Source of the DNA: Nematopogon swammerdamellus
Lineage: Eukaryota; Arthropoda; Insecta; Lepidoptera; Adelidae
DNA: 64,000 bases
Assembly (NCBI GenBank): GCA_946902875.1
Contig: OX336355.1
Location: forward strand, 19,005,347 to 19,069,346
Direction of reading: 5' to 3'
Position 1 is the stretch's first letter. Each line of letters opens with the position of its first letter. The notes under the pieces were generated by a model. It was not told the DNA's origin and made no database searches. It saw nothing but the letters and a program-made list of their open reading frames with translations. The translations under genes were made by a program, and so were the position numbers. Of the stretch, positions 10,869 to 22,127 are shown piece after piece.

Positions 10869-11066
10869 CTGTTCCAAATAAGCCTGGATAAAAAGTCATT
10901 GACCTTTGAGTGCTAGCTCCCTTGCACAAACGTGAAACGCTAGGCGCCGTCTCTCTCCTGCGCCGGTGTCGTGGCCGTGGCACAAGAGAGAGACGGCGGC
11001 GCTTAGCGTTTCACGTTTGTGCAACTCACAGGTCAATAACTTTTTATCCAGGCTTATTTGGAACAG
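10869..11066. mobile_element. 198-bp near-perfect foldback MITE
   Basis: The two ends are exact inverted repeats for about 28 bases (CTGTTCCAAATAAGCCTGGA inward), and pairing continues to the centre with small loops, including TGCACAAACGTGAAACGCTA. Only about 20 central bases are unpaired. No coding capacity. The target-site duplication is not clear. Confidence 0.8.
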
Positions 11067-11506
11067 ATCATAGCAAGAGACATATCTAAGCGTATCCAAT
11101 TATGTACCTATTTCCTCCCAAGCAGTCTCGGGTCCTTCGAGATGGTACCCCATGTCACAGGTACTTAATAGTTACTTCGTAACAGATAAACCACTCCATA
11201 GAAAAAGTTCCATACCTTTGGTTTTAATAGCCTACTGTTTCACGTCGCCAATCGCTGCGTGCGAAAATGTACCTAAACGATCGAGTGTAAACTGTAAAAT
11301 GATTATTGCTTTGCAGCTTCGCGCAGTAGCGTGGGCGAGCGTGTAGGTATGCTTCGCGCGGCTGACGAATTTCCACTGAATTAGACCGGCCGGCGCGGCG
11401 GCCCGCTGGGCGGTAGGTAGTTAGCGCGCAAGTACATAGAGTGCGGTGCGTGAGGCTTGCCCATGTCGCGCTTCGTATACAAATAAAAAGCGGCGGTGGT
11501 TATGAC

Positions 11507-11667
11507 CTGTGGTGCGCGGCGTCCCAGGCGTGCAGGAGCGCGGTGAGCTCTGCGGCGAGTGCGCCGGGCGGCTCGCCCGCGCCCTCCAGCGCCGACAGCG
11601 CGCGCCGCGCCGCCACAGTCAGCTTCAGCATCGACACCTTCACCTCCATCAGCCGCGAGAGCCGCTC
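11507..11667 (-). CDS. klar: Internal exon, spectrin-like helix
   Basis: 161-nt exon, acceptor GTGCGCAG above 11667, donor GTCATA below 11507. It enters in phase 0 and exits with 2 nt (AG), which the first base of the exon at 9009 completes. It encodes ERLSRLMEVKVSMLKLTVAA, RRALSALEGAGEPPGALAAE and LTALLHAWDAAHH. The helix, Gly/Pro turn, helix pattern fits a short spectrin repeat. Confidence 0.87.
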
Positions 11668-12103
11668 CTGCGCACACACACGTGACAACACGTCACCCAA
11701 CACAATGCCTTCCTTCATCCAACACATCCCCCCCGGCCCGTTGCAAGAGAACGTTTCAAATTTCAATGGCCAAATGCAATGGCAAATGGCCAATTTTGCT
11801 CAGCGCGTTAGACGTATCAGCTCGCGCCAAAGCCTCGACAGCTGGTCTGCATTGACACCTATAAACTCAGCGTCACCATCATCGTGGCGCCACAGCCGCG
11901 CCTGGAGAGGCCGGAGGGACTAGCGAAAACGTTTAATGGTGTCAAACAAATTATATCTAAGACGGAGGTTACACCAGGCCTTCGTCACTCGCTCAAGGTC
12001 GCGAGTTAAATGCCTACCGCTTGGCGTACCGACTAATGTACAATTAACAGTGGGCTGTCGCTATCCAGCCAGACCGGGCGTGTGGCGCTTTCGAATTTAG
12101 AAA

Positions 12104-12202
12104 ATGTCGAAATCACGTAATTATTGTGCAGTGGACGGGTGCAAAAGTCAACAGACAAATGAAAACTTGTCTTTTTTTTTCATTGCCGAGAGAAGAAGAA
12201 AG
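12104..12202 (+). pseudogene. THAP-domain first exon remnant
   Basis: From ATG 12104 the frame reads MSKSRNYCAVDGCKSQQTNE then NLSFF. This is the start of a THAP zinc finger (Cys-x4-Cys pair, then a phenylalanine core). A donor GTAAGT follows at 12203. The run of nine T at about 12172-12180 puts the last codons out of frame; with eight T the frame would read SLPREEER, as expected for THAP, up to the donor. So it is either a one-base lesion or a homopolymer error. The rest of the finger (Cys-x2-His and the W, P positions) is not visible downstream. THAP domains occur in P-element-type transposases and in host DNA-binding proteins. It sits on the opposite strand to the host gene. Confidence 0.5.
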
Positions 12203-13457
12203 GTAAGTGTTGTTTAGTAGCATTTTGATTTATTTCTAGTAATTTATTTATTCATATAGTAGGAGGTCATTGATTTAAAATGATATTATTATATTGCCAA
12301 TAACATTAGTACGCCGAACAGCGTGGTGTGTATGGCCTAATTCGTATAAGGATAATAGGTACATTGTAGATGATCAGATCATTGATCATTAAATTTATTG
12401 ATCAAACAAAACTATCACTGGAAGGTTGCACAATGCACGCATCGATGTGAGAAACTAATTGTGACGCTAACGCATGCATGAATTTGTTCGCATGAATTTG
12501 CCATAGCTAAAATATCATATCGTTGGTAGCTAGAACGATAAAAGTTGGTAGGTATCATCTTCATTTTATTCCTCACAATAAGACAGCACAAAGACACAGC
12601 CCCTTAACGCGCTGAACGGCGCGCTTTCGAGATAGAGTTACACGACAGAAAGAGAAGCGAAATGTAGGCAATTATCGTGGTTAGGCATCCAGCTCTGGGC
12701 GAGTCAATTTGTACTTTATCGCGTCGTCGCAGAGTAGCTATTTCTTTGTGAGTGTTTGTACAGAGCAGCTTCTGTACGGAGTACTCTTTTCTATTCTGTG
12801 GTTACACCAGCGGCGACTCCTCTCAGTTGGCGAGGTTGGCGCCGCCAAACCAAATAAAATGAATGACACCATTAATACAGAAGTATCAGGCTAAAATAAA
12901 TGTGAAAAAATTTCGGAGTTATATTATTTATGTCATATAATCCACGATTAATAAGATAAAACGTCAATCCCGTACCCGTTACATAATTTGAAATTTCGCG
13001 CGCGTCAAACGCGGGCGACGACGAATGACGACACATCAAGGCATTCATTGGCCGGTTGGCTACATTTTGAAGCGCCATCGTATTCCATACAAGGCGGAAG
13101 CGACCGATGTCCCCCCCGTCCCGCGCGGACCCGCTGATCAGCCCTTCGAGTTGGCGCAGCGGGGAGTGCATTTAGTGACGCGGTAGCGAGTAGAGGCGAG
13201 CTAGCGAGCGAGCTAGGTGTGTGTGTTGCGTGTGCGGGTGTGTGCGCGCTGCGTCCACACGACGAGTATTCTTGTGCTGTGCGAAGTGCGATGCGATGCG
13301 ACTAGCGAGCTAGGCTAGGTGTGTTGTGTGCGCGTGTGTGTGCGCATTGGCTCGCGAGTTGATAGCTGCATAAATATTCCGTTATGTAGGTATGGACTTT
13401 GTATGGATGAATCCTGTGCAGTGTTGTTAAATTTAAAGTGATTTATTGGTAATTATA

Positions 13458-13643
13458 ATGGCAAACTCCTACCGAGCTATCTACGGAGCACTCAAGGACA
13501 AGAGAGACTCAGTAATTTGGCACTCTTACATATCTGTGGAAAAGGAGTTGCTAACAAAATTGAGGAAGAAAGAAGATTTTCACGATCGAGTCATCGAAAA
13601 TTTCTTGTCTGTGGAACGAAGAGTGGACTTCATGTACAAATAA
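13458..13643 (+). CDS. Hypothetical small protein, 61 residues
   Basis: ATG at 13458 with context ATAATGG, stop TAA at 13641. The product begins MANSYRAIYGALKDKRDSVI and is charged, helical, without signal peptide or membrane segment. A TTG twelve bases upstream is in frame but a less likely start. I do not recognise the family. The preceding 250 bases are rich in GTGTGCG tracts. It may be a remnant of a transposable element, as the THAP remnant lies 1.3 kb upstream on the same strand. Confidence 0.3.
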   Translation: MANSYRAIYGALKDKRDSVIWHSYISVEKELLTKLRKKEDFHDRVIENFLSVERRVDFMYK

Positions 13644-13955
13644 AATGTAACAATTAAGCTTGTATGCCTGTCTCGTCGTCGTCGTGCCAGAGGAGACGTC
13701 GCTGTTGTCGGCTGCAACTCGACAGCTTTGACACAACCAGTAGGTACCTATCTACAGACAAATAAATCGTAAGTGAGCAAAATAAATCATTTAAACTAAA
13801 TATTATAAACTATCCATATCGTAATCGTCTTTCAGTTTTTGAACTCATTGTGGTAGAAATAAATTAACGCGTAGGTACCTAAGTTATGAAATTATGAAAA
13901 ACAAAAAATCCTTAGCCAGAGCCAACCCAATATTCAGGACCAGGAGTCGCCGCTG

Positions 13956-14204
13956 GGTTACACGCTATGTTTGGCATCAGTTCAGTCCGTGACCTTGGTC
14001 ACGACCAGATTGACGCCAGACGTAAAATGCATTCGCATTATTAGTCTGCCATCAGTCTAGTCTAGTATCAAAATATTTTAAAATCCATCAGTCTGGTCCA
14101 TCAGTCCAATCCATCCATCCATCAATTTTAGATTAAACGGTCAGTCTGGACCACGGTTTAACCAGACTGATGGACTGAACTGATGCCAAACCTAGCGTGT
14201 AACC
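13956..14204. mobile_element. 249-bp MITE with about 30-bp terminal inverted repeats
   Basis: The left end starts GGTTACACGCTATGTTTGGC and the right end is its reverse complement with one gap; pairing extends through the CATCAGTTCAGTCC region. The interior is AT-rich with several CATCAGTC motifs. No clear target-site duplication. It abuts the degenerate edge of the minisatellite. Confidence 0.75.
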
Positions 14205-14223
14205 TCCGTCTAACAAAGATCTT

Positions 14224-17200
14224 GGCGATGCCAGTTGATATAGAAAGGCACCAGCAGACAAAGAAAGGTGCCGGCTGATACAGTAGTAAGGTCCAGGCTG
14301 ACAAGGAAGGTGCTGGCTGAAACAGTAAGGCGTCGGCTAATACATCAAGGTACAGGCTGACATAGGAAGGTGCCGGCTGACACAGTAAGGTCGTAAGGTG
14401 CCGGATGATCAGTGAGGTTCAGGATGACATAGGAACGTGCAGGCTGAAACTGTAAGTCGCCGGGTGATACAGTTATATATAGGCCCGGGTTAACATAGGA
14501 AGGTGCCGGGTGACACAGTAAGGTGCCGGTTGATACAGTTAGGTCCGGGTTAACATAGGGAGGTGCCGGGTGACACAGTAAGGTGCCGGTTGATACAGTT
14601 AGGTCCGGGTTAACATAGGAAGGTGCCGGGTGACACAGTAAGGTGCCGGTTGATACAGTTAGGTCCGGGTTAACATAGGAAGGTGCCGGGTGACACAGTA
14701 AGGTGCCGGTTGATACAGTTAGGTCCGGGTTAACATAGGAAGGTGCCGGGTGACACAGTAAGGTGCCGGTTGATACAATTAGGTCCGGGTTAACATAGGA
14801 AGGTGCCGGGTGACACAGTAAGGTGCCGGTTGATACAGTTAGGTCCGGGTTAACATAGGAAGGTGCCGGGTGACACAGTAAGGTGCCGGTTGATACAGTT
14901 AGGTCCGGGTTAACATAGGAAGGTGCCGGGTGACACAGTAAGGTGCCGGTTGATACAGTTAGGTCCGGGTTAACATAGGAAGGTGCCGGGTGACACAGTA
15001 AGGTGCCGGTTGATACAGTTAGGTCCGGGTTAACATAGGAAGGTGCCGGGTGACACAGTAAGGTGCCGGTCGATACAGTTAGGTCCGGGTTAACATAGGA
15101 AGGTGCCGGGTGACACAGTAAGGTGCCGGTTGATACAGTTAGGTCCGGGTTAACATAGGAAGGTGCCGGGTGACACAGTAAGGTGCCGGTTGATACAGTT
15201 AGGTCCGGGTTAACATAGGAAGGTGCCGGGTGACACAGTAAGGTGCCGGTTGATACAGTTAGGTCCGGGTTAACATAGGAAGGTGCCGGGTGACACAGTA
15301 AGGTGCCGGTTGATACAGTTAGGTCCGGGTTAACATAGGAAGGTGCCGGGTGACACAGTAAGGTGCCGGTTGATACAGTTAGGTCCGGGTTAACATAGGA
15401 AGGTGCCGGGTGACACAGTAAGGTGCCGGTTGATACAGTTAGGTCCGGGTTAACATAGGAAGGTGCCGGGTGACACAGTAAGGTGCCGGTTGATACAGTT
15501 AGGTCCGGGTTAACATAGGAAGGTGCCGGGTGACACAGTAAGGTGCCGGTTGATACAGTTAGGTCCGGGTTAACATAGAAAGGTGCCGGGTGACACAGTA
15601 AGTTGCCGGTTGATACAGTTAGGTCCGGGTTAACATAGGAAGGTGCCGGGTGACACAGTAAGGTGCCGGTTGATACAGTTAGGTCCGGGTTAACATAGGA
15701 AGGTGCCGGGTGACACAGTAAGGTGCCGGTCGATACAGTTAGGTCCGGGTTAACATAGGAAGGTGCCGGGTGACACAGTAAGGTGCCGGTTGATACAGTT
15801 AGGTCCGGGTTAACATAGGAAGGTGCCGGGTGACACAGTAAGGTGCCGGTCGATACAGTTAGGTCCGGGTTAACATAGGAAGGTGCCGGGTGACACAGTA
15901 AGGTGCCGGTTGATACAGTTAGGTCCGGGTTAACATAGGAAGGTGCCGGGTGACACAGTAAGGTGCCGGTTGATAGAGTAAGGTCCGGGTTAACATAGGA
16001 AGGTGCCGGGTGACACAGTAAGGTGCCGGTTGATACAGTTAGGTCCGGGTTAACATAGGAAGGTGCCGGGTGACACAGTAAGGTGCCGGTTGATACAGTT
16101 AGGTCCGGGTTAACATAGGAAGGTGCCGGGTGACACAGTAAGGTGCCGGTTTATACAGTTAGGCCCGGGTTAACATAGGAAGGTGCCGGGTGACACAGTA
16201 AGGTGCCGGTTGATACAGTTAGGTCCGGGTTAACATAGGAAGGTGCCGGGTGACACAGTAAGGTGCCGGTTGATACAGTTAGGTCCGGGTTAACATAGGA
16301 AGGTGCCGGGTGACACAGTAAGGTGCCGGTTGATACAGTTAGGTCCGGGTTAACATAGGAAGGTGCCGGGTGACACAGTAAGGTGCCGGTTGATACAGTT
16401 AGGCCCGGGTTAACATAGGAAGGTGCCGGGTGACACAGTAAGGTGCCGGTTGATACAGTTAGGTCCGGGTTAACATAGGAAGGTGCCGGGTGACACAGTA
16501 AGGTGCCGGTTGATACAGTTAGGTCCGGGTTAACATAGGAAGGTGCCGGGTGACACAGTAAGGTGCCGGTTGATACAGTTAGGTCCGGGTTAACATAGGA
16601 AGGTGCCGGGTGACACAGTAAGGTGCCGGTTGATACAGTTAGGCCCGGGTTAACATAGGAAGGTGCCGGGTGACACAGTAAGGTGCCGGTTGATACAGTT
16701 AGGTCCGGGTTAACATAGGAAGGTGCCGGGTGACACAGTAAGGTGCCGGTTGATACAGTTAGGTCCGGGTTAACATAGGAAGGTGCCGGGTGACACAGTA
16801 AGGTGCCGGTTTATACAGTTAGGCCCGGGTTAACATAGGAAGGTGCCGGGTGACACAGTAAGGTGCCGGTTGATACAGTTAGGTCCGGGTTAACATAGGA
16901 AGGTGCCGGGTGACACAGTAAGGTGCCGGTTGATACAGTTAGGTCCGGGTTAACATAGGAAGGTGCCGGGTGACACAGTAAGGTGCCGGTTTATACAGTT
17001 AGGCCCGGGTTAACATAGGAAGGTGCCGGGTGACACAGTAAGGTGCCGGTTGATACAGTTAGGTCCGGGTTAACATAGGAAGGTGCCGGGTGACACAGTA
17101 AGGTGCCGGTTTATACAGTTAGGCCCGGGTTAACATAGGAAGGTGCCGGGTGACACAGTAAGGTGCCGGTTGATACAGTTAGGTCCGGGTTAACATAGGA

Positions 17201-17400
17201 AGGTGCCGGGTGACACAGTAAGGTGCCGGTTTATACAGTTAGGCCCGGGTTAACATAGGAAGGTGCCGGGTGACACAGTAAGGTGCCGGTTGATACAGTT
17301 AGGTCCGGGTTAACATAGGAAGGTGCCGGGTGACACAGTAAGGTGCCGGTTGATAGAGTAAGGTCCAGGCTGACATAGGTTTAGGAAGGTGGCTGATACA
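14224..17400. repeat. Large minisatellite, 60-bp unit made of three 20-mers
   Basis: From 14461 to 17360 about 48 units follow head to tail with very few substitutions. Each unit is AGGTGCCGGTTGATACAGTT, then AGGTCCGGGTTAACATAGGA, then AGGTGCCGGGTGACACAGTA; the three 20-mers are themselves related. Degenerate 20-mers flank both sides (14224-14460 and 17361-17400), so the homogeneous core arose by later expansion of one trimer. A variant unit with TTATACAGTTAGGCCC recurs every 120 bp at 16981, 17101 and 17221. The core contains no CT on the plus strand, so no AG on the sense strand of the host gene. It begins about 35 bases downstream of a splice donor. Not a CRISPR array: there are no unique spacers. 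Confidence 0.97.
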
Positions 17401-17434
17401 GTAACGTGAAGGATTGTTGCGTGGGCGGACAGAC

Positions 17435-17613
17435 CTCGAGCTCGTCGATCCTCCTGTTGAGATGGTGCTTGGTGTGCAGCTGCGGCGGCGCGTCGCCGGG
17501 CTCGCTGATGTCGGCGAGGGTCTCGCGCAGGGTCGCCAGCTCGCGGCGCAGGCGCCGCGCGTTGCCGCGCCGCGCCGCCGCCGAGCGCAGCGCCGACCAG
17601 CGTGCCGACACAC
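17435..17613 (-). CDS. klar: Internal exon, spectrin-like repeat; shared by both predicted isoforms
   Basis: 179-nt exon, acceptor GTATGCAG above 17613, donor GTCTGT below 17435. It enters with 2 nt (GT), so the preceding exon must end with one base; both the exon at 51627 and the candidate first exon at 26330 end with G and give a Gly codon. It exits in phase 0 into 11667. It encodes VSARWSALRSAAARRGNARR, then LRRELATLRETLADI and NRRIDELE. Trp five residues into the helix and Leu heptads are typical of spectrin repeats. Confidence 0.88.
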
Positions 17614-18462
17614 CTGCATACACGCATCAAGTTAACACAACTGCAGCCACTCCGGGAGCTCGTTTACACTATTCTATTCTATTCTATTCTACAGAAAAGG
17701 GTCAGATGCTAGTTTGCCGACGAGGATTGCATCGAGCCTCCTAAACGAAGTAGCTCACAAGTTAGGATTCTAACTGGATCCGAAGGTTGGTATTTATTAG
17801 AGTGCGACCAAACGGTCCAGCTATAACTTAGTGTTCATCGAAGTTGGATGGGTAGTGACTAGTGAGTGGTGCAGTACCTATGCCTATAAGGACGACGCAA
17901 GGTAGGAATGTCAACGAGACGGGTCTAGCAAGTGGTACGCTGGGAGCGTCGCGTCGGTACGCTCCAATGTCAGCATCGGTAGCTCGCTGGATCGACGTCC
18001 GATCGTGTAATACATACCCGGCCGTGGTCAGACCTTGAATGAGTGACCGTTAGACCGTTGAGGCTGGCCGTAATTCGGGTTTCACCTAACACTGTAAGCC
18101 TTTTCCCTTCCTAGGTCTTCCGTGTAGTGTAGAGCACTCCCAGACAGAGGTAAGGGCGCGGAGTTCAGCAGCGGAGCACGTGAATGGCTCGCTAATACCT
18201 ATCTACAACGTGACCCGTGCACCGCGCACCGCACTGCACATACAATTTAATATGTAGTAGGTAAGCAGCGCGGACGGAGAGTATATAATAGGTGCTGTTG
18301 CTAGCTATAAATTATTTCTAGTAAAACAAGTGTCGCCAGTGCGCGGAGTAGCGACGCGAGTGTTGTCATGAGTTCATGACTTCCACTTGCATGTCCACCA
18401 ATCATGCACTATTAAACTCCACATGCGCTGAGTATTGACTACATACCTATTATAATGTAAAA

Positions 18463-18657
18463 TGTTACTAACGTGTAAGGATAACTATCCATACGATAGT
18501 AATACGAACTCAGTAATTACCTCAGTTTCCAAATAGATTTTTGGTCAATTTAGTTTTCACTATGGTTTGACAACCACTATAGCACATATAAGGTAAATGA
18601 CTTCAGTGAGGACATTTATTGAGTACTTATGGGCATGTCCTTACTTACGTTAGTAAT
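18463..18657. mobile_element. Short imperfect foldback element
   Basis: TTACTAACGTGTAAGGATAA at the left end is the approximate reverse complement of the right end (CCTTACTTACGTTAGTAATA). A related half-copy is at about 46374-46440 (GTCCTCTAGTTAGTAATAC). No coding capacity. Confidence 0.45.
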
Positions 18658-18888
18658 ATATGAGCCAAATGGCGCTGAGTCGCAATGGCAAACACTCCGT
18701 GAACGCAACTGATGCGATGCCGGAGTTGCCACACGCACACACTTCAATAGCCGCGTACTGACTGAGCGCGGCATACGGCGAGCAGTGTTGCCAACTCTTT
18801 TCTAGCTCGCCCACCAGATGCGCCAGTCGAAAGCACCAGAATTTCCCCAGATTTTCAGAAATACTCAAAAAATATATATATATAATAA

Positions 18889-19195
18889 AAATCGAACCCT
18901 AGAGTTGAAGGTGGTCGGTTATTTTTGCTTGCTTTAGCCTTCAACTCTAGGGTTCGATTTTTTTTTATTTCATACATTTTTTAAGGCGGTTTTTATATTT
19001 TTTTAAATAGTTTTTTATTTCACAGTTTTTTTTAGTATTTTATTTGTATTAATGTACTCGGCGGAATCGCTCGGCCTTCGGCCTCGCGATTCCGTCTCGC
19101 TTTCCAATCCGATCGTGACCAAATTGAAATGGGACCACAAGGGTGCCTCCCTTGTGGTCCCATCCCATCCCGGCTTTCAAAAAAAAAAAAAAAAA
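18889..19195. repeat. Insert with three consecutive strong hairpins and a poly-A tract
   Basis: Hairpin 1 (18889-18962) pairs ATCGAACCCTAGAGTTGAAG with its reverse complement around a 30-base loop. Hairpin 2 (about 19050-19083) pairs GGAATCGC with GCGATTCC around CGGCCTTCGGCC. Hairpin 3 (19131-19163) pairs GGGACCACAAGGG with CCCTTGTGGTCCC. A run of 17 A follows at 19180-19196. The poly-A suggests a retroposed RNA; the family is unknown to me. Confidence 0.55.
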
Positions 19196-19839
19196 ATCAA
19201 AATCGCTTCACGCAGTCGAAAGTTCTGAGGTAACAAACATTCCGGTTTTTGAGGCTGTGTCTGGTCTTCAGAATAATGAAAAACCAGACAAACATCCTTT
19301 TCAGGATCTTCAAATAAAAGAGTAGGTACGATCATTTCCAAACAGATCAATTTAGTATACATAATAATTATTATCACTGCAATCACAGGACAGATGGTTG
19401 CATACAAAATAATATTACTAAAATAACAATTGAGATTAGTCTTCTTCTGAAGAAGAAAGCGTCTCAGCTCCTTCGCATGGAATGGGTGCAGCATAAACAC
19501 ATTTGGTTCCAATTTTGTTTAACAGATCCTTGGGGAAAGTGTAGGTACGTGTTGCAACACTTCATCGATTTAAACACTAAATTTTTCGCACAACCACTAA
19601 AAAAATCAGATCAAACCACCATACTCAGCACTAGACCCTAGATCGCAAATTTGGCCACCAGACGGGATTCCAAACCACCAGATCTAGTGGCGCTGGCACT
19701 AAGTTGGCAACACTGACGGCGAGGCTGTCTCGGCCGTATACCGCGCGACAAATTGCCGCGCGAGGCAGCCTCGCTACAAAACCATTGTCGCGAGGCTGCC
19801 TCGCGAGGAAAAGCCGAGCCACATTCCGTCCGAACATTA

Positions 19840-20025
19840 TTAAAGCGAGTTGTCAAGATGAGACCACGCTATATCCTGTACTGGGAGATTCATTTCTCTG
19901 CTTATATTTCTCCATGCATCTTCCCTCAATCCCCCCCTGTTTGTATATTGTGGATATTGCGCGTCCCAAAGAAGTTTGTAGTTCCCATATAGCTGAATAA
20001 GTTTTAAGCAGAGCTCCTTATCCAT
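19840..20025 (-). pseudogene. MADF (Myb/SANT-like) domain fragment
   Basis: ATG at 20025; the product begins MDKELCLKLIQLYGNYKLLW and continues through YPQYTNRGGLREDAWRNISR. This is the N-terminal half of a MADF DNA-binding domain: Leu-Ile start, a Leu-Trp core, then the LREDAWxxIS motif. The frame then runs into unrelated sequence (19631-19840) with GC-rich inverted repeats, and the rest of the domain is missing. MADF proteins are host transcription regulators and also the second protein of PIF/Harbinger transposons. Truncation by an insertion is the simplest reading. Retention of an upstream first exon of a live gene is less likely. Confidence 0.5.
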
Positions 20026-21176
20026 GTCGCGAACGAGCAGTCAGTACGCGGCTAGACGTATGCGCCCAGGTGGCGGCAAAGAAACCCAGTTTGCTCACAC
20101 TACCTCCTCTCTACCTATCTTCTCCGTGGTAAGTAATACGCACGGACAGTAGTTACGGAAGCCAGAAATAGCAGCGGTAAATGTCACGAAGATCGTGAAC
20201 TTGTGAACTTGTGTCTTGTGCGGTGGTGGAGCACAGTCACTGCCGCGGCCTCGCTCCCGCCCGCATACTAAGTATGTGGAATTGTGGAGTGATTTATGTA
20301 TCCAGCCAGCTAGGTCGTCAACGGCGCGCGAGTATATTCAGCGCGAGATTCAGCATCTCACCAGTTTTCGTTTTACATTTCTTAAACGTGCAAGTAGGCA
20401 CAAACTCGACTGCAAGGCAAAGTCAGCTCGGACGTTCAAAAGTACCAGTGTGCTGTGATTTGCTCTTTCGGCGTATATTTGTGTGAGTTAGCGTGCGAGT
20501 TTTTCCCGACAGACTTCCGGCGGCAGCGCGGCGGCGCGGCGGCGCGGCGCGGAGTCAAAGCCCTCGTCAAAGCCATCATATTGAACTAATAGATAGTTAC
20601 TAAGGATAGGTAGGTACTAACTGCCGAAGATTATATACCTACGCTAAATATACCTACTCGCGCCGTTTTTGACGAGTTAGCTGGATACCAGTTTAAGTTT
20701 AAGGTTTTCATTAATTCTCCCGGCACCCGGCAGGATGGATTCGCAAAACGTTCGCACAATATTTTGCATTTGCCGCATTTACACATTCGCACGATGTACC
20801 TATGCATGTAGTGTCTCTATATTCCATTGCATGGTATGGAATAATATAAGAGTACTATAACGTTCGCTATTCGCCGCGCCACTATTGCGAATGTGTAAAT
20901 TTGGCCGCTCAAAGGCTTGTAAGTAAATAAGGCACTTTTATCGTAGCTCAAATCCTATTACTGATCAGTTTTTATATCTATCATCGTGGGTGCTCCGCAC
21001 CCACTACTCACCCCTCGTGGGTGCTGGAGGCCCCGAGCACCCACGTTGTCGGCGCCTATGCACGACAGCCATAGATAATGTCAAGATAGGTAACACTTTA
21101 TTGATAAGCAAAGTTTTAATGCAATTACAAATTTATCGCGAAATAATGCAAAAGAGACGAGCTCGATTACGCGGCA

Positions 21177-21547
21177 TTTTTGGAAACTGACACGGTTAGC
21201 TACATCACAACACCAACACACAACAACAACATCCGTCCGTGATGTCAGCCCATAACACCGGGTGAACAGGTGCCATGTCAGTGTTTCCCTTCACTTCATG
21301 TCGGCTACACTGAACTGACCGGAAAGCACGAACTATTTACATAGACGTATCGACCGACGACGTTTCATTCAGTGCGGTGGTATCAACCCGGGCGGGATAA
21401 ACCCTACCATCTAGTAAGGTAAGAAGGGAAGGTACCTACAGTTTTATGTGGAATCCGTTGTTGCTTGTTCATATTTCATAGCCGTTTCGACCGACTTTTC
21501 ATTCAGTGCTGTGTGGTACCAACTCGAGCGGGTTAAACCATACCACC
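21177..21547 (-). repeat. tRNA-derived SINE, one copy plus an adjacent fragment
   Basis: The first copy (21177-21456) runs from TTTTTGGAAACTGACACGGT to GTTTTATGTGGAATCCG. It is followed at 21478-21547 by a fragment of the same family (GCCGTTTCGACCGACTTTTC to GTTAAACCATACCACCTAC). Confidence 0.75.
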
Positions 21548-21807
21548 TACATATTAAGCAAGTTAGTTAGCTTTTTCATTTGTCGAAAAATGAACATATG
21601 GAAATGGCGAGCGCCCGCGTGTGACGTCGTCTTCGATCTCACTCAACCTCGAGCTCGCTGCGGTGAAAGCCGAATTAATTATGACGTAATCAAAGATTAC
21701 GAAATATTATAGTACTAAAACATCACTAAAAACGTGAGAATACCAATGGAGAATCCACTCTTTACTTTACACACACATCACTATAACTTCAAGTGGGTTC
21801 AATCAAG

Positions 21808-21905
21808 TAACGTGTGGGGCCGGTACTTTAAAAGAATAGCCCCACTGCATCTCTCCCCGTGTATGTCGTAAAAGGCGACTAAGGGATATGACTCCATTCT
21901 TATAT
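21808..21905 (+). repeat. Non-LTR retrotransposon tail fragment
   Basis: The segment GTGTGGGGCCGGTACTTTAA through GTCGTAAAAGGCGACTAAGG matches 34588-34663 closely. This motif is common in lepidopteran LINE 3' regions. It joins directly to a SINE in the same orientation. Confidence 0.6.
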
Positions 21906-21907
21906 TA

Positions 21908-22127
21908 CTAGGTGGTAGTGGTTAACCCGCCCGGGTTGATACCACCGCATTGAATGAAAGGTCGATCGAAACGGCTATGTAAATGGTTTGTGTTTTCCGT
22001 CCAGTTCAGTGTAGCCGGCACGACCGAAGGGAAGGCTGACGTGGCACCAAGTTCACCCGGTGTTATGGGCTGATATCACGGATGTTGTAGGTGATGCAGT
22101 CAACCGTGGCAGTATAAAAAAAATCAA
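21908..22127 (+). repeat. tRNA-derived SINE, head-truncated, plus orientation
   Basis: The body reads ACTAGGTGGTAGTGGTTAAC, TTCCGTCCAGTTCAGTGTAG and ATCACGGATGTTGTAGGTGA, then an A-rich tail at 22115-22122. It is the only well-preserved copy in this orientation. Confidence 0.75.

Noticed and set aside
14461..17360. CRISPR-like regular repeat
   Set aside because: Units are contiguous with no unique spacers, in a eukaryotic intron; it is a minisatellite.
17406..17744. 112-codon plus-strand frame
   Set aside because: Antisense of the exon 17435-17613, extended into flanking intron.
19631..19856. 68- and 72-codon minus frames
   Set aside because: They lie in a GC-rich inverted-repeat insert (CGAGGCTGCCTCGCGAGG) and are not protein-like.
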